Shown: positions 7,304-15,867, counted from the stretch's first letter. The stretch is DNA of 64,000 bases from VRUE01 sp963780815 (GCA_963780815.1 CAWADG010000010.1:1-64000); one strand, 5' to 3'. The notes: generated by a model not told the origin, from the sequence alone. Made by a program: numbers and translations.

Positions 7304-9453
7304 GCAGAGCCGGGCCCGCTATCCCGACAGCCGAAGGCTTCGTCGAGCGCGACGGCAAGCGACTCTTCTACGAGGTCTACGGCGAGGGGGAGGAGACCGT
7401 CTTCCTGCTCCCGACGTGGTCGCTGGTCCACTCCCGCCACTGGAAGATGCAGATCCCCTATTTCGCACGCCACTTCCGGGTGCTGACGATGGACGGTCTG
7501 GGCAACGGGCGCTCCGATCGTTGCCGTGACCCACGGCGCTACGGGCCGCTGAATTCGCCCGCGACTGTCTGGCCGTGATGGACGCGACCGGGACCGAGCG
7601 GGCGGTTGATGGTGAGCCTTTCCACGGCCGCCCAGTACCTGCTCGAGTTGGCGCGCATGGCACCAGAGCGAGTCGCCGGCGCCGCCTTCATCGGCCCGCT
7701 GTTCCCCTACACGCCGTCGCACCGGTCGGTGATGCTGCAGTCCTGGCATCTGGCGGCTCTTCCGACGCGCCGCGCATCCCCAGTCTACCGTTGGTGGGCG
7801 CGCTGCAACGCTGTCCACTGGCGCGAGGACTACTCGGCGTTCGCAGAGTGGTTCATCTCGCGTTGCTTCCCGGAGCCGCACTCGACCAAGGCGCATCGAG
7901 GACGGGGTGGGCTGGGCGCTGGAGACCGACCCCGAGACGCTGATCGCCACCGTCTCGATGGTGAGTCCGGCTGCGCCAGTCGGCGCGGCGGGCTCTGCGG
8001 GCTTGGCGCGGGACCTCCACTGCCCGGTGCTCGTGATCTACGGCGAGCTCGACAAGATCACGCCACCCCGCGACGGCCGGGCGCTGGCCCGCCTCACCGG
8101 CGGCAAGCTCGAGGCGGTGGAGGTGCCGGCCACTTCCTGCACGCGCGCAAGCCGGTCCAGGTCAACCTGGCGCTGCGCGACTTCTCCGAGGACGTCTTCG
8201 GCCGGCCGCGAACGCCGCGCGACCCCACCGTCTACCGACCCGACGGCCGTCCCCGCGCCCTCTACGTCTCCTCGCCGATCGGGCTCGGCCACGCGCAGCG
8301 CGACGTCGCGATCGCCCGCGAGCTGCGCCGGCTCGAACCGGACCTGCAGATCGACTGGCTGGCCCAGGACCCGGTCACCCGCGTGCTGGACGGCGGAGGG
8401 CGAGCGCATCCATCCGGCCAGCGCCCACCTGGCCAACGAGTCGCGCCACATCGAGTCGGAGTCCGCCGAGCACGACCTGCACTGCTTCCAGGCGCTGCGC
8501 CGCATGGACGAGATCCTCGCCGCCAACTTCATGCTCTTCCACGACGTCGTGCGCGACGAGCGCTACGACCTCTGGATCGGGGACGAGGCCTGGGAGCTCG
8601 ACTACTACCTGCACGAGAACCCGCGGCGAGAAGCGGGTCCCATTCGCTTGGCTGACCGACTTCGTCGGCTTCCTGCCGATGGAGGACGGCGGCGAGCGGG
8701 AGAGCTTCCTGACCGCCGACTACAACGCCGACATGGTCGACCACATCGCCGACCACCCCGAGGTCCGCGACATGGCGCTGTTCGTCGGCAATCCCGACGA
8801 CATCGTCGCCGGAGCGGCTCGGGCCCGCAGCTGCCGATGATCCGCGACTGGACCGAACGCCACTTCGACTTCACCGGCTACGTGACCGGCTTCGACCCGG
8901 CCGACCTCGGCGACCGCGGCAAGCTGCGCGACGAGCTCGGCTACGGCGACGACGAGCGCGTCTGCATCGTCACCGTCGGCGGCTCGGGCGTGGGCGGCGA
9001 CCTGCTGCGGCGGGTGATCGCCGCCTTCCCCGGCGGCCAAGGAGCGGGTCCCGGAGCTGCGCATGATCGTCGTCGCCGGGCCCCGCATCGACCCCGCGTC
9101 GCTGCCGTCCCATGCCGGGCTCGAGGTGGTTCCCTACGTGCACAACCTCTACCGGCACCTGGCCGCCTGCGACCTGGCGGTGGTGCAGGGCGGCCTGACC
9201 ACCGTCGATGGAGCTGACCGCGCAGAAGCGGCCGTTCCTCTACTTCCCTCTGCGCCACCACTTCGAGCAGAACTTCCACGTCCGCCACCGGCTCGAACGC
9301 TACGGCGCCGGTCGCCGCATGGACTTCGACGACTCCCCGCCGGAGCTGATCGCGGCGGCGATCGCCGAGGAGATCGGCCGCGACGTCGACTACCGCGACG
9401 TCGAGGTCGACGGCGCCGCCCGGGCGGCCCGGCGCCTCGCCGAGCTGCTCTAG
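7300..9453 (+). pseudogene. Alpha/beta hydrolase - glycosyltransferase fusion, multiply frameshifted
   Basis: Following the coding frame across about ten single-base indels gives one chain of about 715 residues. The N-terminal 280 residues are an alpha/beta hydrolase (GFVERDGKRLFYEVYGEGEE, a VSLSTAAQ nucleophile elbow, YGELDKITPP for the acid, GHFLHARKP for the His). The rest is a GT-B glycosyltransferase: LYVSSPIGLGHAQRDVAIAR at the start of the first Rossmann half and CDLAVVQGGLTTVMELTA in the MurG/UGT-like nucleotide-sugar site. The elbow lacks the usual GxSxG glycines. Lesions lie near 7530, 7603, 7897, 8132, 8395, 8625, 8806, 8822, 9030 and 9209; all are plus or minus one base. Confidence 0.75.
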
Positions 9454-9516
9454 CCGCGGACGGACTCGCGAGAGCCCAATGCCCGAGCCGGGCATTACCG
9501 TCCTACCGCTTCCGCC

Positions 9517-9712
9517 TGGCGACGCGAGCGCGTCGCGGACACCGCTCACGCTTCTGGATCAGACGAAAAGGGGTAGTGACGGTCTCCGCTGGGGTGGCTC
9601 TTCCTCGCGTGAGCGCGAGAGTGCATTGAGCGGCCAACTGGGGCAAGTTCGGAGATCGTGACGCAGCGCAAGGATTGGGATGTCCTCGCTAGGATCAAGG
9701 CCCGCGGTTCCT
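9517..9712. repeat. tRNA-Ser upstream flank, copy B
   Basis: Homologous to 3504-3774 but without the 79-base integrase-containing insertion. It has TAGGAT at 9690-9695 and leads directly into the tRNA-Ser copy at 9713. Confidence 0.8.
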
Positions 9713-9798
9713 GGAGGGGTGCCGGAGTGGTTGAACGGGACAGTCTCGAAAACGTTGGGCTTGTAAGGGGGCTCGTGGGTTCGAATCCACACCCTCCG
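9713..9798 (+). pseudogene. tRNA-Ser(CGA), damaged copy
   Basis: It has all parts of a tRNA-Ser (GGAGGGG acceptor, D-arm, CTCGAAA anticodon loop, long variable arm, T-arm). One base is missing from the 3' anticodon strand (AACGTT instead of AACTGTT), one C is missing in the T-stem, and the acceptor has a mismatch (ACACCCTCC). The variable arm (GGGCTTGTAAGGGGGCTC) differs from all other copies in the window. With its -10 box intact it could be a recently dead gene or a functional one misread by a few bases. Confidence 0.7.
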
Positions 9799-9800
9799 CT

Positions 9801-10142
9801 TCAAGCGCCGACTACGGTCGCGTAGGCATCCTCGATTGCACCCGCCACCTCGTCCCAGTCCGGATTGCGATCGAGGCGGATCCCGAGCCAGCCTCGATGG
9901 CCGACGTAGGGGGGAACGAAGTACTGCACGGGCTGCGCCTCGACCATTGCCTGCTGCGCTCCATCCGCTGCGGCGCACCAAATAGCCAGTCTCCCGTCGC
10001 CGTGGTGGTCGTCATGGAACATCACGAACGCTCGCTTCTCGCGGATGAAGAATGTCGGAGCACCGTGACTCAGGCGCTCGCTCGTCTCGGGCAGGGATAG
10101 GCAGAGACTCCGTATTTGCTCCAGAACCGATGGCCCGCCCAC
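9801..10142 (-). CDS. MmcQ/YjbR family DNA-binding-like protein
   Basis: 113 residues with the MmcQ/YjbR (DUF419) pattern: LSLPETSERLSHGAPTFFI, then FVMFHDDHHGDGRLAIWC, QPVQYFVPPYVGHRGWLGIRLD and a DWDEVAGAIEDAY end. The fold resembles a double-wing DNA-binding domain, but the role is unknown. The GTG at 10142 is chosen because the domain begins there and because it lies only 4 bases after the stop of the VOC gene, indicating co-translation. The open frame further upstream is the VOC gene read out of frame. The gene ends 3 bases from the tRNA-Ser at 9798. Confidence 0.75.
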   Translation of the reverse strand: MGGPSVLEQIRSLCLSLPETSERLSHGAPTFFIREKRAFVMFHDDHHGDGRLAIWCAAADGAQQAMVEAQPVQYFVPPYVGHRGWLGIRLDRNPDWDEVAGAIEDAYATVVGA

Positions 10143-10146
10143 AGGA

Positions 10147-10482
10147 CTACCGCCGTGGCGCCTCGTGCAGGCCGAAGGGGACGCCCTGGTCGTCCCGGCA
10201 GGAATGCAGATAGCGACCTCCCGGCCCCTCGCTTGCCCCCTCGTCTGCTGCCCCGCCCAGCTCGGCAACGCGCTTGGCGGCCTCCTCGAGGTTGGGGACA
10301 CTGAAGAAGATCTGGATGCCGGCGCCTTCCTCAGCGTGAATCCCGCCAGGCGTTCCGGGCGTGCCGATAACGGCTCCACGATCGGTGCCCTCGAACGTCC
10401 AGCCAAGCAGCTTTCCGTAGAACTCCCGGGCGCGTTCCACATCTGGAACGCCGATCTCGAAGTGCGACGGTTCTCCAGCCAA
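10147..10482 (-). CDS. VOC (glyoxalase/bleomycin-resistance) family protein
   Basis: 111 residues of the vicinal-oxygen-chelate fold: HFEIGVPDVERAREFYGKLLGW at the start, GIQIFFSVPNLEEAAKRV in the middle and YLHSCRDDQGVPFGLHE at the end. Members bind a divalent metal and act as isomerases, dioxygenases or drug-binding proteins; this one cannot be assigned. The start is a TTG at 10482, supported by a strong AAGGAGG 8 bases upstream. It heads a two-gene unit with the YjbR-like gene. Confidence 0.82.
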   Translation of the reverse strand: MAGEPSHFEIGVPDVERAREFYGKLLGWTFEGTDRGAVIGTPGTPGGIHAEEGAGIQIFFSVPNLEEAAKRVAELGGAADEGASEGPGGRYLHSCRDDQGVPFGLHEAPRR

Positions 10483-10522
10483 TTCCTGCCTCCTTGCTCA
10501 ATCGTGGATCTGAGGGCCCAGG

Positions 10523-11407
10523 CTATGTGCGTGCGGCCGCACTGTCTTGGACAAATGGGATTCCATCTGCGGTGACTCCGGCGCCGGGAAGCTGGCGGGC
10601 GAGGAAGTCGGTGGGGGTCGTGCCGGCAAACTGACGGAAGTCGCGGTTGAGATGCGACTGGTCGAAATATCCACAGTCCTGGGCGATCTCGGCCCAGCGC
10701 ATCGGACTCCTGTGAAGAAGACCACACACCCGCGCGAAGCGCAGCAGCCGCGAGACCCCCTTCGGCGGCAAGCCGACTTGCTCATGGAACGTCGACGTCA
10801 GGTGCCGCCGGCTCATTCGCAGATCCGCCGCCAGGTCGCCGATCGCGATGTTCCCGGCCGTCGCACAGAGCCGCGACCACGCCCAAGCAACGGCAGGGCT
10901 CGGGCGGGGCCCTTCTGAGGCGCGCGAGAGCAGGAACCCGTCCAGGAGGGTGAAGCGTTGCCCCCAGCTTGACGCTTCGAGGAGTTCTTCAACCAGATCA
11001 CCGCCCCGCGGGCCAAAGAGGTCGTCCAGACCGACGATGCTGTCTGCAAGCTTGCGCAGTGGAGTGCCGAGGAGGGTGTAGGCGCCCAGGGGTGTCAGCT
11101 TGATGTCGAGGCAGGTGTACCTCTCGCCCAGTTCGACAAGGTCGTAGACGTAGCTCGGTCCGGCGACCCACGCCTGGGGAGCCCTCCTCTTGTCGACTTG
11201 CGCGGGCTCCTCAAGGTCGATGATCAGGGTCACCACCGGTTGCGCGGGCTCGATCCAGCGTTGGCGCCGGGCAACGTCTTGCTGGAAGCCGACGTAATCG
11301 CGGTGAAGAAGCGGTCGGAGCCGTAGATCGGGGGACCGCGAGACTCGAGTCCATTGCCCGAGCTCATGCTCGTCGCGTCGGATGACGTAGGTCGCGGCCT
11401 CCTGCAT
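10523..11407 (-). CDS. AraC family transcriptional regulator
   Basis: About 294 residues from the ATG at 11407. The N-terminal 190 residues form a cupin-like sensing domain with no clear ligand site. The C-terminal AraC double helix-turn-helix is visible as LAADLRMSRRHLTSTFHEQVG followed by RWAEIAQDCGYFDQSHLNRDFRQFAGTTPTDF. The longer open frame to 11638 is not used: it lacks a domain and reads through sequence that looks coding in another frame. It lies 40 bases before the VOC gene, in the same direction, and is a natural candidate to control it. Confidence 0.85.
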   Translation of the reverse strand: MQEAATYVIRRDEHELGQWTRVSRSPDLRLRPLLHRDYVGFQQDVARRQRWIEPAQPVVTLIIDLEEPAQVDKRRAPQAWVAGPSYVYDLVELGERYTCLDIKLTPLGAYTLLGTPLRKLADSIVGLDDLFGPRGGDLVEELLEASSWGQRFTLLDGFLLSRASEGPRPSPAVAWAWSRLCATAGNIAIGDLAADLRMSRRHLTSTFHEQVGLPPKGVSRLLRFARVCGLLHRSPMRWAEIAQDCGYFDQSHLNRDFRQFAGTTPTDFLARQLPGAGVTADGIPFVQDSAAART

Positions 11408-11714
11408 CCCCGGATTCTCGCACTGGTGCCAGAGTTGTCCCGAACCGGGCCAGAGATCGATGTCATCCTCCCCGCCAAGTCGCCTCCGCAGGGCGAGCCG
11501 GGTCCCCTCGGCAGCGGGCCTTGTCCCTGGCCCGGGTGGTGAGACCTTCACGATCCCGCCGCCCTCTGGCGAGGGGCCATGGCCGGCAGCCGCTGGTAGA
11601 GCCACTCGCTCGCCTTCTTGGAGGCCTGCGCGAAGCACTCCTCCTTATTCTCGAAATGGTCTTCACGGATCCTTGGGGAGCATTGTCGGCGCGCTAGGAT
11701 CGGGTCGATTGCCC
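11408..11714. other. Spacer before tRNA-Ser; no confident gene
   Basis: The last part contains the tRNA promoter: TAGGAT at 11695-11700 with TTGGGG about 16 bases earlier. On the minus strand from about 11690 to 11548 a short frame (EDHFENKEECFAQASKKASEW..) looks coding in composition and ends at TGA, but has no start and no recognised family. It may be the end of a gene cut by the integration events at the tRNA. Confidence 0.4.
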
Positions 11715-11803
11715 GGAGGGGTGCCGGAGTGGTTGAACGGGGCAGTCTCGAAAACTGTTGGGGGTCGTAAGGCCCCTCGTGGGTTCGAATCCCACCCCCT
11801 CCG
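11715..11803 (+). tRNA. tRNA-Ser(CGA), intact
   Basis: 89 nt. The acceptor GGAGGGG pairs with CCCCTCC (discriminator G), the anticodon stem GCAGT/ACTGT encloses CTCGAAA with anticodon CGA at 11749-11751, and there is a long class II variable arm and the T-arm GTGGGTTCGAATCCCAC. The CCA end is not encoded. It reads UCG codons. A -10-like TAGGAT precedes it at 11695. It is the only copy of this tRNA in the window with all stems intact and is the probable functional gene at the hotspot. Confidence 0.95.
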
Positions 11804-11876
11804 TCTAAGTTCGTTATTAAGGCCCGAATGACCCGAGCATCGACCTTGCGTTCAGTGTGACGACGCCGTTCGGCGA

Positions 11877-13229
11877 ATGGAGGTCTCCGCCTTCAGGATG
11901 TCCCCAAGAGCGGGCCGTTTCGCGACAAACTGCCATTCAATAATGCGAGCTTCGCCGATTCATTCCATTTATCGGCCCCATGGCGAGGGCAGTCGCTTTC
12001 TCCTCTTCGATGGCGAGCTTCAGCTCGCAGCCGATGGCACGCTCCTGCCGGGCCAGATCGAACTCGAGCTATACCCCAGGGCAAAGCTCATTATTCACGC
12101 GCTTGGTCCGGAGGCCGTCTCGGCTCGCTTCGCGGACGGCGGCGAGGGCGAGCCCAGCTTCGTGGTGCCCAGGGACGCCGACCTCGCCCCACCAGATGCT
12201 GCAGCCATCTCCAAGCGGGAGCAAGTCTCCCGAGTCGAGTTCCAGGCTAGTCAAATCCGAGCCGGCGATCTTGCCCGGGCTACATACCTTCTTTTCCACA
12301 TCAGTGGCGCCCTCGAAGCCACGGTTTCAACCCGGCCACTTGCGGAGGGCGGGCGGCGGCCGCGGGTAAATTTTGCGTTACCTGGCTGGGAGCTTGTGTT
12401 CGTCCCAGGAACACCAACTTACGAGTGCCGGGATTTCGCGGCGATCGTTGGTGCCACGCCAACCTCGCTCCCGATCTCGTACGACGATGCGGATCGCCTT
12501 CACCGCTGGCTCTTCATCATGCTCAGCTTTCTCGCTAACCGCGAAGTGGGCATCGGGCCAGTTTGTGGATTGGATTGCTGTGGAGTGACTTGGGCGGAGT
12601 GGGCAGTGCCGCGGCTCAATCCCAGCAAACCCGGCCTGAACTGGTGTCCGTCACTGCTCGTTCCTGATGCAATGCCTGATCTAGCGACGGGATTGGCGTC
12701 CGTCTCGGTCGACCCTGAACTAGAAGTGATCGTCGACCGCGCAATTGGCTACTCGCTCGCGGCCAATGGCGAGGAAGTCATCGAGGTGCGGATCCCGATT
12801 GTCTGTTCCGGATTGGAGCTGCTGGCGTGGGCCGTACTTCAACGCGAAGACTGGCTTGCGGACGAAGACGCCCGTCGAAGGCTAGGCACCGCTGCGAGTG
12901 TGCGCTTGCTCCTGAAGTGGGCTGGTATTCCTACCGATGTTCCCGAGAGCTTGCCGATGCTTGCTGCTCGCCTGCGTCGAACCGGGCAACCTGGCTGGGA
13001 GGGCCCCGAGATCCTGTTCAACCTGCGCAACGCCATGGTTCATCCCCCTCGGCGCATCGCCAGTCCCGAATGGCCTGGTTCGGAGGAGCTCTTCGAGGCA
13101 TGGCTCCTCGGAACCTGGTACCTCGAGTTGTCACTGCTTCGCATCTTCGACTACGAAGGCGAATACTGGTCTCGGGTCAGGCTCAACCGTCCTGCCGCCG
13201 ATCTCGAGCCGGTTCCTTGGTCCGCTTGA
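11877..13229 (+). CDS. Uncharacterised protein with C-terminal HEPN-like motif
   Basis: 450 residues, no signal peptide. The N-terminal 180 residues look like a beta-rich domain (FLLFDGELQLAADGTLLPG). The C-terminal half is helical and contains NLRNAMVHP with Arg384 and His389 in the Rx4H arrangement of HEPN ribonuclease domains, preceded by a helix-rich segment (RLLLKWAGIPTDVPESLP) like that in ApeA-type proteins. I infer an RNA-cleaving or RNA-binding effector; this is not proven. GC content is lower than in the right half of the window. No Shine-Dalgarno site is seen at the ATG; a downstream ATG at 11943 is possible. It is followed after about 125 bases by the FRG gene. Confidence 0.7.
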   Translation: MEVSAFRMSPRAGRFATNCHSIMRASPIHSIYRPHGEGSRFLLFDGELQLAADGTLLPGQIELELYPRAKLIIHALGPEAVSARFADGGEGEPSFVVPRDADLAPPDAAAISKREQVSRVEFQASQIRAGDLARATYLLFHISGALEATVSTRPLAEGGRRPRVNFALPGWELVFVPGTPTYECRDFAAIVGATPTSLPISYDDADRLHRWLFIMLSFLANREVGIGPVCGLDCCGVTWAEWAVPRLNPSKPGLNWCPSLLVPDAMPDLATGLASVSVDPELEVIVDRAIGYSLAANGEEVIEVRIPIVCSGLELLAWAVLQREDWLADEDARRRLGTAASVRLLLKWAGIPTDVPESLPMLAARLRRTGQPGWEGPEILFNLRNAMVHPPRRIASPEWPGSEELFEAWLLGTWYLELSLLRIFDYEGEYWSRVRLNRPAADLEPVPWSA

Positions 13230-13353
13230 CCTTTCGCCCTCTTGGATTGGCTAAGCCGGGCAGACAGCGACCCCGAAACGAATGATCCGCAGCTCGAACC
13301 GAGGTAGGGTTTCGACCGGAAACCGAAAGAACGGTGTCGAGGAGGCGCTGACT

Positions 13354-14271
13354 GTGGCCGATCTGCGGGATGAGCTCGAGAGCCAGAATCTTGTGATCGA
13401 TCTCGCCGCACTTGAGGATAACTTGGACAGTGAGCCAAGGCGTTGGTGTGCTGCGTTCGTAGGGGCTGCGGCATGGTTCACATCCCATCCAAATGAGGCG
13501 AGATACGTGTGGAGGGGCCATGCTTCGACCGAATGGCAGCTTCAACCCCGGCTACATCGACATGTGGCCCGTCATTTGGGCTCAATGAGCAGGTCCCGAG
13601 TCGATGAACAGCGACGAAAGATTGCTGAGGATGCCCGGCATAACGGATGGGATCTGGTCGGTAGCAGGCAACTGGTTGGCCTTGAGTTCCTCGCTCGCCT
13701 TCAGCATCACGGTGTGCCAACCTCGCCTCTCGATGTGACACGTGATCCTCTAGTGGCTATGTTCTTTGCAACAGCTCAGGCGAAGGATCGGGCAGGAGCA
13801 AACGCGGATGGGGCTTTGATAGCTATTCGCGATCCAGGTGTGAAGGTCTCACAAACCGCGAAGGGAAGTCGTCGTTTCTCCCCGTCGGAGCGGTGGTATG
13901 GCGTGTGGCCAGCACCGCCCATCGACCCACGGATTGCGAGCCAGCGGGGCGAGTTCATCGTCCTAAACGAGAGCCGCAGCTGGGGCAGTGATGTCAAAAG
14001 CCATCCACTGAATCCGCGTAACGCAATCGGCATTGGCATAGACAACCCGAGGGGTTCATATACTGGTGAGAGTCTCGACGCCTACTTCAAGGGTTACCGG
14101 GAAGCGCCGGGACGGGGCCGTCCCCCGAACAATCCGGTCAACCTCGCGATGTTTGTGATACCAGCAAAGATGAAGCCGTCGCTGCAGACGTTTCTCGGGG
14201 CTTCAGGAATCAATGATCGCTCGGTGTATCCGGACATGGCTGGCTATGCAAACTCCTTTCCGCCCGCATAG
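13354..14271 (+). CDS. FRG domain protein
   Basis: 305 residues from a GTG at 13354 that has GGAGG 8 bases upstream; an in-frame ATG at 13282 has no such site. The FRG domain is seen in YVWRGHASTEWQLQPRLHR (the WRG box), FLARLQHHGVPTSPLDVTRDPLVAMFFA and RGEFIVLNE. FRG proteins are widespread, poorly studied and often located next to restriction or toxin genes; the fold has been compared with ADP-ribosyltransferases. Together with the HEPN-like gene it fills the 2.7 kb between two tRNA-Ser copies, so it is probably mobile cargo and possibly part of a defence system. Confidence 0.8.
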   Translation: MADLRDELESQNLVIDLAALEDNLDSEPRRWCAAFVGAAAWFTSHPNEARYVWRGHASTEWQLQPRLHRHVARHLGSMSRSRVDEQRRKIAEDARHNGWDLVGSRQLVGLEFLARLQHHGVPTSPLDVTRDPLVAMFFATAQAKDRAGANADGALIAIRDPGVKVSQTAKGSRRFSPSERWYGVWPAPPIDPRIASQRGEFIVLNESRSWGSDVKSHPLNPRNAIGIGIDNPRGSYTGESLDAYFKGYREAPGRGRPPNNPVNLAMFVIPAKMKPSLQTFLGASGINDRSVYPDMAGYANSFPPA

Positions 14272-14475
14272 CCGAGTCCGGGTTCGCGACTGATGCCCAG
14301 AGCTACATAAGACTGGGTTATCTGGCGTGCTCGAAGCGGCCGGCCAGCCTGGAGTCGGCAGGGTGCGGGCGGTGAGGGGTAGATTCCGACCCGAGACCCC
14401 GATGCCGTGCTAGCCGCGAATCCGGCCTTTGCTGTTGCGGGGATAGCCTGACGGTAGCTAGGATTTGATGGCCCC

Positions 14476-14549
14476 GGAGGGGTTGACCGGGTAGTCTCGA
14501 GAACTGTTGGCGTCGCAAGGCGCTCGTGGGTTCGAGTCCCACCCCTCCG
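14476..14549 (+). pseudogene. tRNA-Ser copy with deleted D-arm
   Basis: The acceptor GGAGGGG and complementary CCCCTCC, an anticodon stem GTAGT/ACTGT around CTCGAGA, and the full variable and T arms are present. About 10 bases of the D-arm (GCCGGAGTGG in the intact gene) are missing. TAGGAT lies upstream at 14459-14464. The 3' half has the variable arm type seen at 2367 and 38946. It is likely the attR-side copy left by insertion of the HEPN/FRG segment. Confidence 0.8.
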
Positions 14550-14555
14550 TACTCC

Positions 14556-14627
14556 GCTCTGCGGGAGTGGTAGAGCTCCTGGTTGTGGTCCAGGCGGTCG
14601 CCGGTTCGAATCCGGTCGTCCACCCCT
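14556..14627 (+). pseudogene. tRNA-His(GTG)-like sequence with mismatched 5' end
   Basis: The D-stem GCTC/GAGC, the anticodon stem CCTGG-TTGTGGT-CCAGG (anticodon GTG) and the T-arm GCCGG-TTCGAAT-CCGGT are good, and the 3' acceptor strand is CGTCCAC. The sequence at the 5' end (GTACTCC), however, cannot pair with it. It follows the tRNA-Ser copy with only a few bases between. Either the 5' strand was replaced in a recombination, or the gene is a fragment. A terminator follows directly. Confidence 0.65.
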
Positions 14628-14628
14628 C

Positions 14629-14658
14629 AGAAAGCCCCCGCATTGACGGGGGTTTTCT
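14629..14658 (+). terminator. Rho-independent terminator after the tRNA-His copy
   Basis: The stem AAAGCCCCCG / CGGGGGTTTT has a 6-base loop (CATTGA) and is followed by TTTTCTCATTT. Placement immediately after the tRNA end suggests that this tRNA locus was once expressed. Confidence 0.75.
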
Positions 14659-14738
14659 CATTTCCTGCATTGCCGCCGATCGCGGCCGTGGTAACAAACG
14701 GTGCCCGGCGCACCTCCGTTGGACCGGTCATCTTTTGA

Positions 14739-15200
14739 TCAGTCTGAGCTCGACTGCCCGTTTCCGGCGATCTCCGCACGGAGTTCCTCGAGTTGAGTAC
14801 TGAGCTTCTGGAGTTCCTGCATCACGGGGTCGTCTCCGGCTTGCATGCGTTCGGACTCGGCGCGAGTGACAAAGGTGCTTGTGATCGCGCCTGTGACCAC
14901 TGCGATCAGGGACAGCCCGCCGAGCATCAGGATCACCGCAACGGCCTTACCGACGGTGTCCTGGGGCACCACGTCGCCGTAGCCCACGGTGGTGACCGTC
15001 TGGGCACCCCACCAGATGCCCTCCCAGACGTTGTCGAATGTCTGGGGGTCGACAAGGCGCTCGACGACGGCGAAGACGACGATGAAGAACAGCCACACCC
15101 CAACGATGAGGTAGGCCGCATCGCGTGGGCGAAGCCCGCGCCGATTTATGCGCTCATTCATTCGCCTTGCGAGGCGGCCCGGTTCACCCGTACTTGCCAT
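14739..15200 (-). CDS. Two-TM potassium channel
   Basis: 153 residues. Two hydrophobic helices (about 30-50 and 85-110) flank a pore loop with the selectivity filter TVGYGD preceded by WWGAQTVTT, the signature of bacterial K+ channels. The last 40 residues form a short charged, probably coiled-coil tail (MQELQKLSTQLEELRAEI) that may join subunits of the expected tetramer. There is no ligand-binding RCK domain. It lies inside the putative tRNA-His element, 0.8 kb from a K+(Na+)/H+ antiporter relic that does have such domains. Confidence 0.88.
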   Translation of the reverse strand: MASTGEPGRLARRMNERINRRGLRPRDAAYLIVGVWLFFIVVFAVVERLVDPQTFDNVWEGIWWGAQTVTTVGYGDVVPQDTVGKAVAVILMLGGLSLIAVVTGAITSTFVTRAESERMQAGDDPVMQELQKLSTQLEELRAEIAGNGQSSSD

Positions 15201-15693
15201 TGAAAGGGGTTCGGCGCCGCGGGAAGAGTCCCTCCGACCGGCGGGCGTGGTCTACCCGTTCAGCGGCGCAGGGCGGGGGAGGGGTCAGACCCCGGCGAGA
15301 ACGCCCGATTGACCCGTTTGGCCGTGGCACCTTTGGGTATAGGTCTCGCGGGAGAATTGGCAGAGGCGCGGTTGTGCTGAGCCTGCCGAGCGCCGCTTGC
15401 GGCCGATCGCAGTAATCGCGCGAAGCGCGCCAGACTTCCATTCTGGGGGCCAACGAGGTGGAGTTCGGCTCGTCGTCTTCACGACCGGCGGCTCTGCGGT
15501 CGCGCTACCTCCACGTTTCTACCCCTGGCGGGTGGCCCAGCGGTCACCGCGATGGTGCGGTCTGGGGATTTCATCCCACCTGGGTGATGCTTGCGATTCG
15601 GCTCTGGCCTAGCTTCAGGTCAGAGGGTGCTGCCTTGTAGCCCCTGTCCATGGGGCCAGAAGGGTGGCCCAAATGAGAGGAGACGTGATTTCG
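15201..15693. other. Intergenic stretch, no gene seen
   Basis: About 490 bases between the potassium channel and a small membrane protein. All open frames are short, Arg/Pro-rich shadows. A possible promoter with TTGACC and TATAGG lies near 15310-15345 but the spacing is poor. No tRNA or strong hairpin was found. Confidence 0.5.
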
Positions 15694-15867
15694 ATGCTGT
15701 GGATCGGGTTTGGTGCCGTCATCTACATCGTGCTGTTCTTCTGGCTTGGGATTGCGACACTCCGCAATGGCCACGGATGGCTGTTCTTTTTTGGGATCTT
15801 CTTCCCCGTGTTTTGGATATTCGGCGCGTTCTCACGGCCCCCGGCAAGCTCGGGGGGCACCGTCTAA
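15694..15867 (+). CDS. Small membrane protein
   Basis: 57 residues, almost entirely two hydrophobic helices (WIGFGAVIYIVLFFWLGIAT and WLFFFGIFFPVFWIFGAF) with a short polar tail. The frame is also open from a GTG at 15664; ATG 15694 is chosen because AGAGGAG lies about 11 bases upstream and the helix begins at once. The composition is unlike a chance frame. No family recognised. Confidence 0.6.
   Translation: MLWIGFGAVIYIVLFFWLGIATLRNGHGWLFFFGIFFPVFWIFGAFSRPPASSGGTV

Noticed and set aside
11548..11690. Minus-strand coding-looking fragment (EDHFENKEECFAQ..) before tRNA-Ser
   Set aside because: It has no start codon and no recognisable family; kept only as a note in the spacer entry.
14318..14697. 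Open frames over the tRNA-Ser/tRNA-His copies (GFEPTSALRR.. type)
   Set aside because: These are translations of tRNA genes, which repeatedly give such frames here and at 2.4 and 39 kb.
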